From JAAZIN01 sp964441025 (GTDB lineage Bacteria > Bacillota > Dethiobacteria > DTU022), in assembly GCA_964441025.1 (NCBI GenBank), contig CAYTXG010000030.1, positions 1-14,944 of the forward strand: a DNA stretch of 14,944 nt, given 5' to 3'. Positions 1 through 6,800 of this stretch are shown one piece after another (positions within the stretch are counted from its first letter, which is position 1; each line of letters begins with the position of its first letter). The position numbers were made by a program, and so were the translations under genes. The notes below the pieces were generated by a model. The model was not told the DNA's origin. It worked only from the letters and a program-made list of their open reading frames with translations, and did not search any database.

Positions 1-50
1 AAGGGGGCCGCACCGTGGGCGCCGGCGTGGTTACAGAGGTTACAGAGTAA
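1..50 (+). CDS. tuf: Elongation factor Tu, C-terminal end only (upstream copy)
   Basis: Only the last 15 complete codons and the TAA stop (48-50) are inside the window; bases 1-2 end a split codon. The frame starting at base 3 reads GGRTVGAGVVTEVTE, which is the conserved C-terminal beta-barrel end of EF-Tu, the GTPase that delivers aminoacyl-tRNA to the ribosomal A site. No stop interrupts the frame. A strong hairpin terminator follows at 68-99, so this gene ends its own transcription unit, presumably an upstream str-type or tuf unit. A second tuf begins at 14896, so the genome carries at least two copies in the same orientation. The identification rests on a short but very characteristic peptide. 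It is partial at the 5' side. Confidence 0.9.
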   Translation, partial: GGRTVGAGVVTEVTE

Positions 51-67
51 AGGCCTGAGGCATTTGC

Positions 68-99
68 GGGGCGGGGGTCAGGCTGCCCGCCCCTTTGTT
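68..99 (+). terminator. Intrinsic terminator after the upstream tuf
   Basis: GGGGCGGG (68-75) is the perfect reverse complement of CCCGCCCC (86-93), giving an 8-bp all-GC stem with a 10-base loop. A short T-rich run (TTTGTT, 94-99) follows. It lies 17 bases after the tuf stop codon and ahead of the rpmG promoter, the expected place for a terminator. The T tract is short, so termination may be partial. Confidence 0.75.
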
Positions 100-118
100 A
101 TGCTTCGTTGGACTTTTA

Positions 119-148
119 TTGACAGGCTCAGCCGGTTTATGGTAGATT
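119..148 (+). promoter_or_regulatory. SigA-type promoter for rpmG-secE-nusG
   Basis: A perfect TTGACA -35 box (119-124) is followed after 18 bases by TAGATT (143-148), a 4-of-6 match to TATAAT. Predicted transcription start is near 155, only about 17 bases before the rpmG ATG, leaving just enough room for the ribosome binding site GGAAGG at 158-163. It follows the tuf terminator directly, which supports a fresh start of transcription here. This is inferred from sequence only; the weak -10 box is the main doubt. Confidence 0.55.
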
Positions 149-171
149 GGGATGCATGGAAGGTGGCTAAT

Positions 172-321
172 ATGCGTGTAACCATACATCTGGCCTGTAC
201 GCAGTGCCAGGAGAGAAACTACAGCAGCAGGAAGAATAAGAAAAACAATCCCGAACGGCTTGAAATGAAGAAATACTGTTCGCGCTGCAAAGCGCACACG
301 CTGCATAAAGAAACAAAGTAG
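172..321 (+). CDS. rpmG: 50S ribosomal protein L33, zinc-binding form
   Basis: A 49-residue basic protein of the large ribosomal subunit, located near the E site. The start is ATG 172, preceded by GGAAGG (158-163); a longer open frame begins at 64 but its N-terminal part has no L33 similarity. The family signature is clear: MRVxIxLACTQC at the N terminus, then RNYxxRKNKKNNPERLEMKKYC. Two CxxC pairs, C9/C12 and C36/C39, make this the zinc-ribbon ('C+') form of L33. In many Firmicutes a zinc-free paralogue replaces this form under zinc limitation; no such paralogue is visible in this window. The gene lies between tuf and secE, the usual clostridial position. No tRNA gene lies between rpmG and secE, although some bacteria have one there. 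Confidence 0.97.
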   Translation: MRVTIHLACTQCQERNYSSRKNKKNNPERLEMKKYCSRCKAHTLHKETK

Positions 322-371
322 GAAACGACAGCGCAGACTTTATTTTATAGTCCAGGAAGGGTTACTGCTTT

Positions 372-566
372 ATGAAAATAATTAACAGGTTGGTCAAATA
401 CCTGCGCGAGGTGCGACAGGAGCTAAAAAAAGTCCAGTGGCCCAGCAGGAGGGAATTTACCGTATATACAGGGATAGTGGTTTTTGCCGTGTTGCTTTTC
501 GGCATCATTTTTTGGGGGCTGGACACCATATTTTTGGCGATTTTACGTTTAGTTACGCATATTTAA
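372..566 (+). CDS. secE: Preprotein translocase subunit SecE
   Basis: A 64-residue single-span membrane protein, the short Gram-positive form of SecE that clamps the SecY channel in the cytoplasmic membrane. Residues 6-29 form the amphipathic cytoplasmic helix with the family signature EVRQELKKVQWPSRREF (13-29). Residues 31-61 are one hydrophobic transmembrane helix. The three-helix form of E. coli is about twice as long. ATG 372 is preceded by AGGAAGG at 354-360. The gene sits 50 bases after rpmG and 59 before nusG, and is expected to share their transcript; the secE-nusG pairing is almost universal in bacteria. Confidence 0.97.
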   Translation: MKIINRLVKYLREVRQELKKVQWPSRREFTVYTGIVVFAVLLFGIIFWGLDTIFLAILRLVTHI

Positions 567-625
567 GGGGCCCTATTTTGCTGAAGGAGTGAGGAGCGGA
601 GGGGTTCAAGGACTCTTCTTTTAGC

Positions 626-1180
626 ATGGAAACGCAAACGGACACCGAAACAACGGCAAAGAAATGGTATGTAATTCATACTTATGCCGGCTATGAAAAC
701 AGGGTAGAAACCAACCTGGCCCGCCGGGTGGAATCTATGAATATGAAAGATCGCATTTTCAGAGTCCTGGTTCCCACCGAGAAAGAGATCACCAGCAAGG
801 GCGGCAAGAAAAAGACTGTGGAAAAAAAGGTCTACCCGGGTTATGTAATGGTGGAGATGATCCTGGATGATGATTCCTGGTCCGTGGTCCGGAATACTCC
901 GGGTGTCACCGGTTTTGTAGGTCCCGGTTCCAAGCCGGTCTCTTTAAGCGAAAAGGAAATTAACCGGATCATGCGCCAGATGGGCATGGCTGCGGAGGGC
1001 AAACCGCGCATAGATTTTGAGGTGGGCCAGGTTGTCCGCGTCATCAGCGGGCCCTTCAAGAATTTTGAGGGGACTGTTGAGGAAATTCATCAGGAGAAGG
1101 GCACAGTAAAGGTTTTAGTATCCATGTTTGGACGGGAAACACCCGTTGAGCTGGGGTTCCACCAGGTAGAAAAATACTAG
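626..1180 (+). CDS. nusG: Transcription termination/antitermination factor NusG
   Basis: A 184-residue NusG. The N-terminal NGN domain (about 12-120) binds the RNA polymerase clamp and opens with KKWYVIHTYAGYE (12-24). It is followed by the KOW domain (about 130-184), containing FEVGQVVRVISGPFKNFEGTV and ending in EKY. Both domains are complete, and length is close to the family norm except for about ten extra polar residues before KKWY. ATG 626 is the only plausible start: the frame is open back to a TGA at 590-592, with no other ATG, GTG or TTG between. The ribosome binding signal is odd. A weak AAGGA (608-612) lies 13 bases upstream, and the strong GGAGGGG (598-604) is over 20 bases away. 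NusG links polymerase to the ribosome and modulates pausing. Confidence 0.97.
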   Translation: METQTDTETTAKKWYVIHTYAGYENRVETNLARRVESMNMKDRIFRVLVPTEKEITSKGGKKKTVEKKVYPGYVMVEMILDDDSWSVVRNTPGVTGFVGPGSKPVSLSEKEINRIMRQMGMAAEGKPRIDFEVGQVVRVISGPFKNFEGTVEEIHQEKGTVKVLVSMFGRETPVELGFHQVEKY

Positions 1181-1209
1181 GCGAAAGCGCTCGCCCGGGA
1201 GGAAGTTTT

Positions 1210-1641
1210 ATGGCAAAGAAGAAAAAAATTATCGGCATGGCCAAACTGCAGATACCGGCAGGCAAGGCCACACCGGCCCCTCCGGTTGGACCGGCACTGG
1301 GCCAGCATGCCGTGAATATCATGGGTTTTTGCAAGGAATTCAATGAGAGAACGGCAAAGGACGCAGGTTTGATCATCCCCGTTGAAATTACCGTTTATGA
1401 AGACCGCTCCTTTACCTTTATTACCAAAACTCCGCCTGCCTCGGTGCTGCTAAAGAAGGCGGCGGGATTGGAAAAGGCATCGGGTGAGCCGAACCGGGAG
1501 AAGGTGGCCACGGTGCCGCGGGCCAGGGTCATGGAGATCGCCAAAGTAAAAATGGAAGATTTAAACACCGACGATCTTGAGGCGGCCACCCGGATTATTG
1601 AAGGGACTGCCCGCAGCATGGGTATTATCGTCGGATCCTAG
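1210..1641 (+). CDS. rplK: 50S ribosomal protein L11
   Basis: A 143-residue L11. Its N-terminal domain carries the proline-rich conserved segment LQIPAGKATPAPPVGPALGQ (13-32). This segment faces the 23S GTPase-associated region, where thiopeptide antibiotics bind in other species. The C-terminal domain (about 75-143) binds that rRNA and ends with a typical EGTARSMGI. Length is normal. ATG 1210 has a strong GGGAGGAA (1197-1204) at ideal distance. Only 29 bases separate it from nusG. That gap can fold a 5-bp hairpin (GGCGA 1180-1184 with TCGCC 1191-1195), of doubtful significance. L11, L10 and L7/L12 together form the stalk base on which EF-G and EF-Tu, also encoded here, act. Confidence 0.98.
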   Translation: MAKKKKIIGMAKLQIPAGKATPAPPVGPALGQHAVNIMGFCKEFNERTAKDAGLIIPVEITVYEDRSFTFITKTPPASVLLKKAAGLEKASGEPNREKVATVPRARVMEIAKVKMEDLNTDDLEAATRIIEGTARSMGIIVGS

Positions 1642-1680
1642 GTTTATATTTGTTCAGGCTGCGGTTTGGAAAAATACAAT

Positions 1681-1710
1681 GTGGGAGGGTCTTGAACCCG
1701 CTGGAACCAC
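1681..1710 (+). promoter_or_regulatory. Candidate L1-binding mRNA element in front of rplA
   Basis: GTGG (1681-1684) pairs with CCAC (1707-1710). GGGT (1687-1690) pairs with ACCC (1696-1699) around a 5-base loop. Between the two helices lies an asymmetric internal loop (GA against GCTGGAA). The element ends exactly where the rplA ribosome binding site GGGAGG (1711-1716) begins, so a bound protein could block initiation. Ribosomal protein L1 is known to repress L11-L1 operons by binding an mRNA mimic of its 23S site in several bacteria. The assignment to L1 is inference from position and shape. Confidence 0.45.
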
Positions 1711-1725
1711 GGGAGGTTAATCGGA

Positions 1726-2430
1726 ATGGCCGGTCATGGAAGGAAATATCACGAAGCAAGGCAGGATATCAATCGCGAAGAGCGCTATGAACCCGAGGCG
1801 GCTCTGGAAATGGTGAAAAAGGCCAGCCGGGCTGCTTTTGATGAGACTGTTGAACTTGTCGTTCGCCTGGGAGTTAACCCGAAGCATGCCGACCAGCAGG
1901 TGCGGGGTGCGGTGGTTCTGCCGCACGGCACTGGAAAAAGCGTGAGGGTGCTGGTTTTTGCCAAGGGAGACAAAGCAAAAGAGGCCGAATCTGCCGGAGC
2001 CGACATTGTGGGCGGTGAAGAGATGGCGGAGAAGATCCAGGGAGGCTGGCTTGAATTTGATGTAGCCGTGGCCACTCCCGATATGATGGGGACGGTGGGT
2101 AAGCTGGGGAAAATACTCGGACCGCGCGGCCTGATGCCCAATCCTAAAAGCGGTACTGTTACTTTTGATATCAGCAGGGCTGTCGAGGAGATCAAGGCCG
2201 GAAAGGTGGAATTCCGCACCGAGAAGGCAGGCAATATCCACGTGCCCATTGGGAAAGTTTCGTTCGCGACGGGACAGCTCTGTGAAAACTTTTACGGTGT
2301 TATTGATGCCCTGTTAAAAGCGAAGCCGCCTGCGGCTAAAGGGCAGTATTTAAAGTCCATCAGCGTAAGCTCGACGATGGGTCCGGGGATCAGGATCAGC
2401 ACCCAAAAAGCTGCTGATCCGGGCAGGTAG
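1726..2430 (+). CDS. rplA: 50S ribosomal protein L1
   Basis: A 234-residue L1, the mobile E-site stalk protein of the large subunit, which helps release deacylated tRNA. The family signature VGKLGKILGPRGLMPNPKSGTV lies at 124-145. The N-terminal part (about 1-70) and C-terminal part (about 155-234) form domain I, and the middle forms domain II. Length is standard. ATG 1726 follows GGGAGG (1711-1716) by nine bases. It lies 84 bases after rplK, with a structured element in the gap. L1 is the usual autogenous repressor of rplKA in other bacteria, which fits that element. After the stop, a long gap carries the leader of the next gene pair. Confidence 0.98.
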   Translation: MAGHGRKYHEARQDINREERYEPEAALEMVKKASRAAFDETVELVVRLGVNPKHADQQVRGAVVLPHGTGKSVRVLVFAKGDKAKEAESAGADIVGGEEMAEKIQGGWLEFDVAVATPDMMGTVGKLGKILGPRGLMPNPKSGTVTFDISRAVEEIKAGKVEFRTEKAGNIHVPIGKVSFATGQLCENFYGVIDALLKAKPPAAKGQYLKSISVSSTMGPGIRISTQKAADPGR

Positions 2431-2479
2431 ATTGCGGATCAGGGTTGGGACAACTGAATAAAGTTACTGCGTTCATCTA

Positions 2480-2609
2480 ATTCCGTAGACTGCAGGCACT
2501 TCAAGTTTAATGGCCCCAGGGGGTCCCCTGCCGAGGAAGAGGGCCGGCGCTTACCGTGATTGTAACGGCACGCCAAAAGGCTTTTCCCATGCGGAAAGCC
2601 TTAATTTTT
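2480..2609 (+). ncRNA. L10-type ribosomal leader (autoregulatory 5' UTR of rplJ-rplL)
   Basis: The 232-base gap between rplA and rplJ has no gene but is structured. It begins with TCCGTAGACTGCAGGCACT (2482-2500), which resembles the conserved start of Firmicute L10 leaders. A helix-loop-helix follows: GGCC 2512-2515 with GGCC 2542-2545, enclosing CAGGG 2517-2521 with CCCTG 2526-2530. A purine-rich internal loop at 2531-2541 (CCGAGGAAGAG) looks like the kink-turn where L10 binds. A second hairpin (GGCG 2546-2549 with CGCC 2571-2574, inner CCGT/ACGG) precedes a terminator at 2577-2609. In known cases excess L10, bound to L7/L12, stabilises this leader in the terminating or non-translating form. 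The pairings were worked out by eye. Confidence 0.75.
2577..2609 (+). terminator. Attenuator within the L10 leader
   Basis: AAGGCTTT (2577-2584) is the exact reverse complement of AAAGCCTT (2595-2602). The stem extends inward by a T-G and a C-G pair to 10 bp with a 6-base loop. It is followed by AATTTTTG (2603-2610), a T5 tract. It lies 53 bases before the rplJ start, so it most likely acts as a regulated premature terminator rather than as the end of rplA. Confidence 0.75.
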
Positions 2610-2662
2610 GTGCTGCAGGGACTATCCTGTCTCCTGGCCGGGGTGTAAGGGGGGTGAAATAA

Positions 2663-3187
2663 TTGATTACCAGAAAAGCCAAAGAGGAATTTGTTGAAGA
2701 GATTGCCGCTGAATTGAAGGAGGCAGATCTGATTATCGCTGCCGATTATCGCGGCCTGGATGTGGCCGGCGCAACGGATCTGCGCCGCCGTTTGAAAGCG
2801 GAACAGTGCAGCTACCGTGTGGTGAAAAACACCCTCACCAGGCTGGCCTGCCGCAAGATCGGTCTGGAGGGTCTTGAGGCTTACCTGGAAGGCCCTACAG
2901 CTGTTGCTTATACCAGCGCCGATCCTGTCGGCGCGGCGCGGGTGTTCCTTGAATTCGGCCGGGAGCATGAAGCGCTCTCTGTAAAAGGGGGACTTCTATC
3001 CGGGCAGCTCCTTGACCGGGCCCAGGTTAAGGCGTTGGGAGAAATACCGCCCCGCGAGGTTCTGCTGGCCCAGGTTTGCGGAGGTTTCCAGGCGCCGATA
3101 GCAGGGCTTGTGCATGCGCTTGCAGGCAATATTCGTATGCTGGTTTACGCCCTTGACGCTGTGCGCCGCCTTAAAGAAGCGGCCTAG
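2663..3187 (+). CDS. rplJ: 50S ribosomal protein L10
   Basis: A 174-residue L10, the stalk-base protein that holds L7/L12 dimers. The N-terminal domain binds the 23S GTPase-centre rRNA and contains ADYRGLDV (27-34) and the VVKNTLTRLA segment. The C-terminal helix (about 143-174) is the docking site for L7/L12; its length, like that of mesophilic bacterial L10, suggests two dimers, which is inference. The start is TTG 2663. An in-frame TAA (2660-2662) directly precedes it, so no earlier start is possible, and a strong AGGGGGGTG (2648-2656) lies at good distance. L10 is the expected ligand of the leader just upstream. It is followed 40 bases later by rplL. Confidence 0.97.
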   Translation: MITRKAKEEFVEEIAAELKEADLIIAADYRGLDVAGATDLRRRLKAEQCSYRVVKNTLTRLACRKIGLEGLEAYLEGPTAVAYTSADPVGAARVFLEFGREHEALSVKGGLLSGQLLDRAQVKALGEIPPREVLLAQVCGGFQAPIAGLVHALAGNIRMLVYALDAVRRLKEAA

Positions 3188-3227
3188 AAACAGGGTTCCA
3201 AAATGATCAGTCAAAGGAGAAGATCGC

Positions 3228-3605
3228 ATGTCCAAGGTTAATGAGATTATGGAAGTTGTCAAAGGTATGACCGTAATTGAACTTTCCGAGCTGGTGAAAG
3301 CGCTTGAGGAGGAATTTGGGGTCAGCGCTTCCGCTCCCCTTGCTGCCATGGCTGTTCCCGCCGGGGGGCAGGCTGAGGCTGCGGAGGAAGAGAAGGATGA
3401 ATTCGATGTTGTTCTGACGGGACCGGGCGAAAAGAAAATACAGGTGATCAAGGTTGTTCGCGAGATCACCGGCCTGGGGCTTAAAGAAGCCAAAGAGCTG
3501 GTGGACAACGCCCCAAAACCTGTGAAAGAGAAAGTAGGCAAAGAAGAGGCGGAGGCGGTCAAGGCCAAGATCGAAGAGGCCGGGGGCTCTGTCGAACTTA
3601 AATAA
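3228..3605 (+). CDS. rplL: 50S ribosomal protein L7/L12
   Basis: A 125-residue acidic stalk protein, present in several copies per ribosome, that recruits and activates translational GTPases. The N-terminal dimerisation and L10-binding domain (about 1-33) includes MTVIELSELVKALEEEFGV. An alanine-, glycine- and glutamate-rich flexible hinge (about 35-58) follows. The C-terminal factor-binding domain (about 58-125) contains KIQVIKVVREITGLGLKEAKELVD and ends in GGSVELK. Length is normal. ATG 3228 has AAAGGAGA (3213-3220) upstream. It is the last gene before a hairpin and a new promoter, so rplJ and rplL form a pair that can be set independently of polymerase genes. Confidence 0.98.
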   Translation: MSKVNEIMEVVKGMTVIELSELVKALEEEFGVSASAPLAAMAVPAGGQAEAAEEEKDEFDVVLTGPGEKKIQVIKVVREITGLGLKEAKELVDNAPKPVKEKVGKEEAEAVKAKIEEAGGSVELK

Positions 3606-3613
3606 TGGAGGGA

Positions 3614-3644
3614 GCCCGCTCCGCGGGGGCGGGCCATATCCTTT
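3614..3644 (+). terminator. Terminator-like hairpin after rplL
   Basis: GCCCGCTCC (3614-3622) pairs with GGGGCGGGC (3626-3634), nine pairs including one T-G, around a 3-base loop. It is followed by CATATCCTTT, so the T tract is poor. It lies nine bases after the rplL stop and ahead of a good promoter. It may act as a leaky terminator that lowers read-through from rplJL into rpoBC, or protect the rplL mRNA end. Confidence 0.55.
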
Positions 3645-3676
3645 AGTACTTCCCCTGCAATAATGAAAAATAGTAT

Positions 3677-3705
3677 TTGACAGCACAAAGCTGATATGAT
3701 AACAT
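3677..3705 (+). promoter_or_regulatory. Extended -10 SigA-type promoter for rpoB-rpoC
   Basis: A perfect TTGACA (3677-3682), a 17-base spacer, and TAACAT (3700-3705, 4 of 6) preceded directly by TGA (3697-3699), the extended -10 TGn motif. Predicted start is near 3712, giving rpoB a leader of about 150 bases. The position right after the rplL hairpin supports it. No experimental evidence is available here. Confidence 0.65.
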
Positions 3706-3865
3706 CTCAAGATGGCCAGGATTGTAGACACAACGCCAAGTTTTAGTCTTCAGTATAATTGTATGCCCAAAAGGAAACAATATTAGAATGCCTATTCGTT
3801 TTTTCAGGCCAGGCTTCCGACCGGATTTATTCATCAACCAGGTCTAGGGGGAGTGATTTTTTTAT

Positions 3866-6800
3866 ATGTCTATTCAGGTTGCCTCTGGCGGGAGGGAGCG
3901 GCGGAGTTACGCCCGGATTCAAGAGGTTCTCGACCTTCCCAACTTAATTGATGTTCAGCGCAGTTCATATGAATGGTTTCTCCAGAAGGGTCTAAGTGAA
4001 ATTTTTAGGGATATTTCCCCCATAAAAGATTTTACCGGCAATCTGGTTTTGGAGATATTCAATTATTCCCTTGGCGAACCAAAGTATTCTGTGGATGAAT
4101 GCAAGGAGAGGGACGCCACATACGCTGTTCCCATAAAGGTCAATGTTCGGCTGGTCAACCAGGAAACAGGGGAGGTTAAGGAGCAGGAAGTTTTTATGGG
4201 CGACTTCCCAAAAATGACCGATAACGGCACTTTTATCATTAATGGAGCGGAGCGGGTTATCGTCAGCCAGCTGGTGCGCTCTCCGGGGGTTTATTTTGAT
4301 AAAAAGCCCGATCCCACCGGGGCCACGGGCAAGGAGCTGGTCAGCGCCACAATTATTCCCAACCGGGGGACCTGGCTGGAATTTGAAACCGATGTTAGCG
4401 ACGGTATTTTTGTTAAAATTGATCGGACTCGCAAGCTGCTGGTGACTGTACTTCTCCGGGCCATTGGTTACGGGACAAACCAGGAGATACTGGATCTGTA
4501 CGATCACGATCCCCGGATCCTGGCTTTACTGGAAAAAGATCATACAGACTCCGTGGAAGGTGGGCTGCTGGAGATATATAAAAGGCTGCGGCCGGGTGAG
4601 CCTCTGAATATAGACAACGCCCGCTCGCTTTTTGAGTCTCTATTCTTTGACGGACGCCGCTATGACTTTGCACAGGTGGGCCGCTATAAAGTAAACAAAA
4701 AATTTTCAATGGTCAATTGCCTTGCCGGAGCCGAGCTGGCGGCACATCTCCTTGACCCGCAGACAGGGAAGGTGCTTTTACCGGAGGGAACAGTTGTCGA
4801 TGAGGAAGGGGCCCGGAGAGCGGATGAGCTTGGAATATGCCGGGCTCTGATCAAGCATCGCGGAGGAACTGCCCTGGTAATCGGCAATGGAAATGTGGAT
4901 CCGGAGACCAAGTATCTCGTTCCCTCTGATATTGTGGCTGCGGTCGGCTATATCCTTAACCTTATGGATGGGATAGGTGAGGCCGATGATATCGACCATC
5001 TCGGCAACCGCCGCCTGCGGGGCGTCGGCGAGCTGCTTCAGAACCAGTTTCGCATTGGTTTATCCAGAATGGAGCGGGTGGTCAGGGAGAGGATGACCAT
5101 CCAGGATGTGGATGCCATTACTCCGCAGGCCCTGATCAACATAAGGCCCGTCATCGCATCGATTAAGGAATTCTTCGGCAGCAGCCAGCTTTCGCAATTC
5201 ATGGATCAGACCAACCCCCTGGCTGAGCTGACCCACAAGCGCCGGCTCAGTGCGCTGGGGCCGGGCGGTTTGAGCCGCGAACGGGCCGGTTTTGAGGTTC
5301 GCGATGTACACCATTCGCACTATGGGCGGGTTTGCCCCATTGAGACGCCGGAAGGACCGAACATCGGCCTTATCGGTTCGCTGAGTACTTTTGCCCGGAT
5401 CAACAACTACGGTTTCATTGAAACCCCTTACCGGAAAGTCGTTAAAGAGGAAGGGCGGGTTACCCCGGAGATCGTCTACTTGACGGCCGATGACGAAGAC
5501 AAGTATGCTATTGCCCAGGCCAACGCCGAGCTTGATGAGAACGGTTGCTTCGTCGGAAACAGGATTACCTGCCGCTACCAATATGACACCGTGCTGCGCA
5601 AGCCCAATGAGATTGATTACATGGACGTTTCACCCAAGCAGCTTGTGAGTGTGGCCACGGCGCTGATTCCCTTTCTGGAAAATGATGATGCCAACAGGGC
5701 CTTGATGGGTGCGAACATGCAGCGGCAAGCGGTGCCGCTTCTGCAAACAGAGGCGCCGCTGGTGGGGACAGGGCTGGAACAGAAGGTAGCCTACGATTCG
5801 GGGGCCGTTGTTGTCTGCCGTGCCGGTGGCGAAGTAGTCAGGGTCACCTCTACCGAGATTATTATTCACCGGGATGAGGAGGCTGACAGGCCGAATTACA
5901 GTATCAACGGACGTACGGGAGAGAAATTTGAGGCAAGCCGCTCGCCCTGGGGCAACAGCGGTCTTGATATCTATACGCTGCAAAAATTCAAGCGTTCCAA
6001 CCAGGGAACCTGTATCAATCAACATCCCATTGTTACCCGGGGGCAGAGAGTCGGCGCAGGTGAGGTGATTGTCGACGGCGCCTGCACCTATCGTGGCGAG
6101 CTGGCCCTGGGGCGCAATGTGCTTACCGCTTTTCTGCCCTGGGAGGGCTACAACTATGAAGATGCAATTTTGCTGAGCGAAAAGCTGGTTCAGGATGATG
6201 TTTTTACTTCAATACACATCGAGGAGTATGAGTCGGAGGCCAGGGATACCAAGCTCGGCCCCGAGGAGATCACCCGTGATATACCAAACGTGGGTGAGGA
6301 AGCCCTGCGGGACCTGGATGTGGAGGGGATAATCCGGATTGGCGCCGAGGTGCGCTCCGGAGATATCCTGGTGGGCAAAGTCACGCCAAAGGGAGAGACG
6401 GAGCTCACTGCCGAGGAACGGCTGCTCAGGGCTATTTTTGGGGAGAAAGCCCGCGAGGTCAGGGATACCTCGCTGCGGGTGCCGCACGGCGAATCGGGCA
6501 TCGTTGTTGATGTAAAGGTTTTTACCCGCGAGGCCGGTGATGAGCTGTCCCCCGGGGTCAATCAACTGGTGCGCGTTTACGTGGCCCAGAAGAGGAAAAT
6601 TTCTGAGGGCGATAAAATGGCGGGACGCCACGGCAACAAGGGGGTCATCGCCCGGATTCTTCCGGAAGAGGATATGCCCTTCTTGCCCGATGGAAGGCCT
6701 GTTGAGATTGTCCTGAACCCTCTGGGGGTTCCCTCGCGGATGAATATCGGCCAGGTTCTGGAAACCCACCTGGGCTGGGCTGCAAAAACGCTGGGGATCT

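Noticed and set aside
322..371. tRNA gene between rpmG and secE
   Set aside because: Some bacteria have one here, but the 50-base gap is too short and shows no cloverleaf.
1650..1680. TACAAT (1675-1680) as a promoter for rplA
   Set aside because: The best -35 candidate TTGTTC matches 3 of 6 at a 19-base spacing. The predicted start would fall inside the candidate L1 element.
2445..2481. Separate promoter for rplJ-rplL just before the L10 leader
   Set aside because: TTGGGA (2445-2450) and TCTAAT (2476-2481) are 25 bases apart and no better pair was found. A promoter is possible but not supported by the boxes.
3207..3731. Long minus-strand open frames, such as this 174-codon frame opposite rplL
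   Set aside because: They lie opposite strongly conserved genes, show no recognisable domains, and are explained by codon bias on the plus strand.
3754..3759. Perfect TATAAT hexamer upstream of rpoB as a second promoter
   Set aside because: No -35-like box lies 16-18 bases upstream (the sequence there is CAACGC-like) and no TGn precedes it. The nearest TAGACA is 23 bases away.
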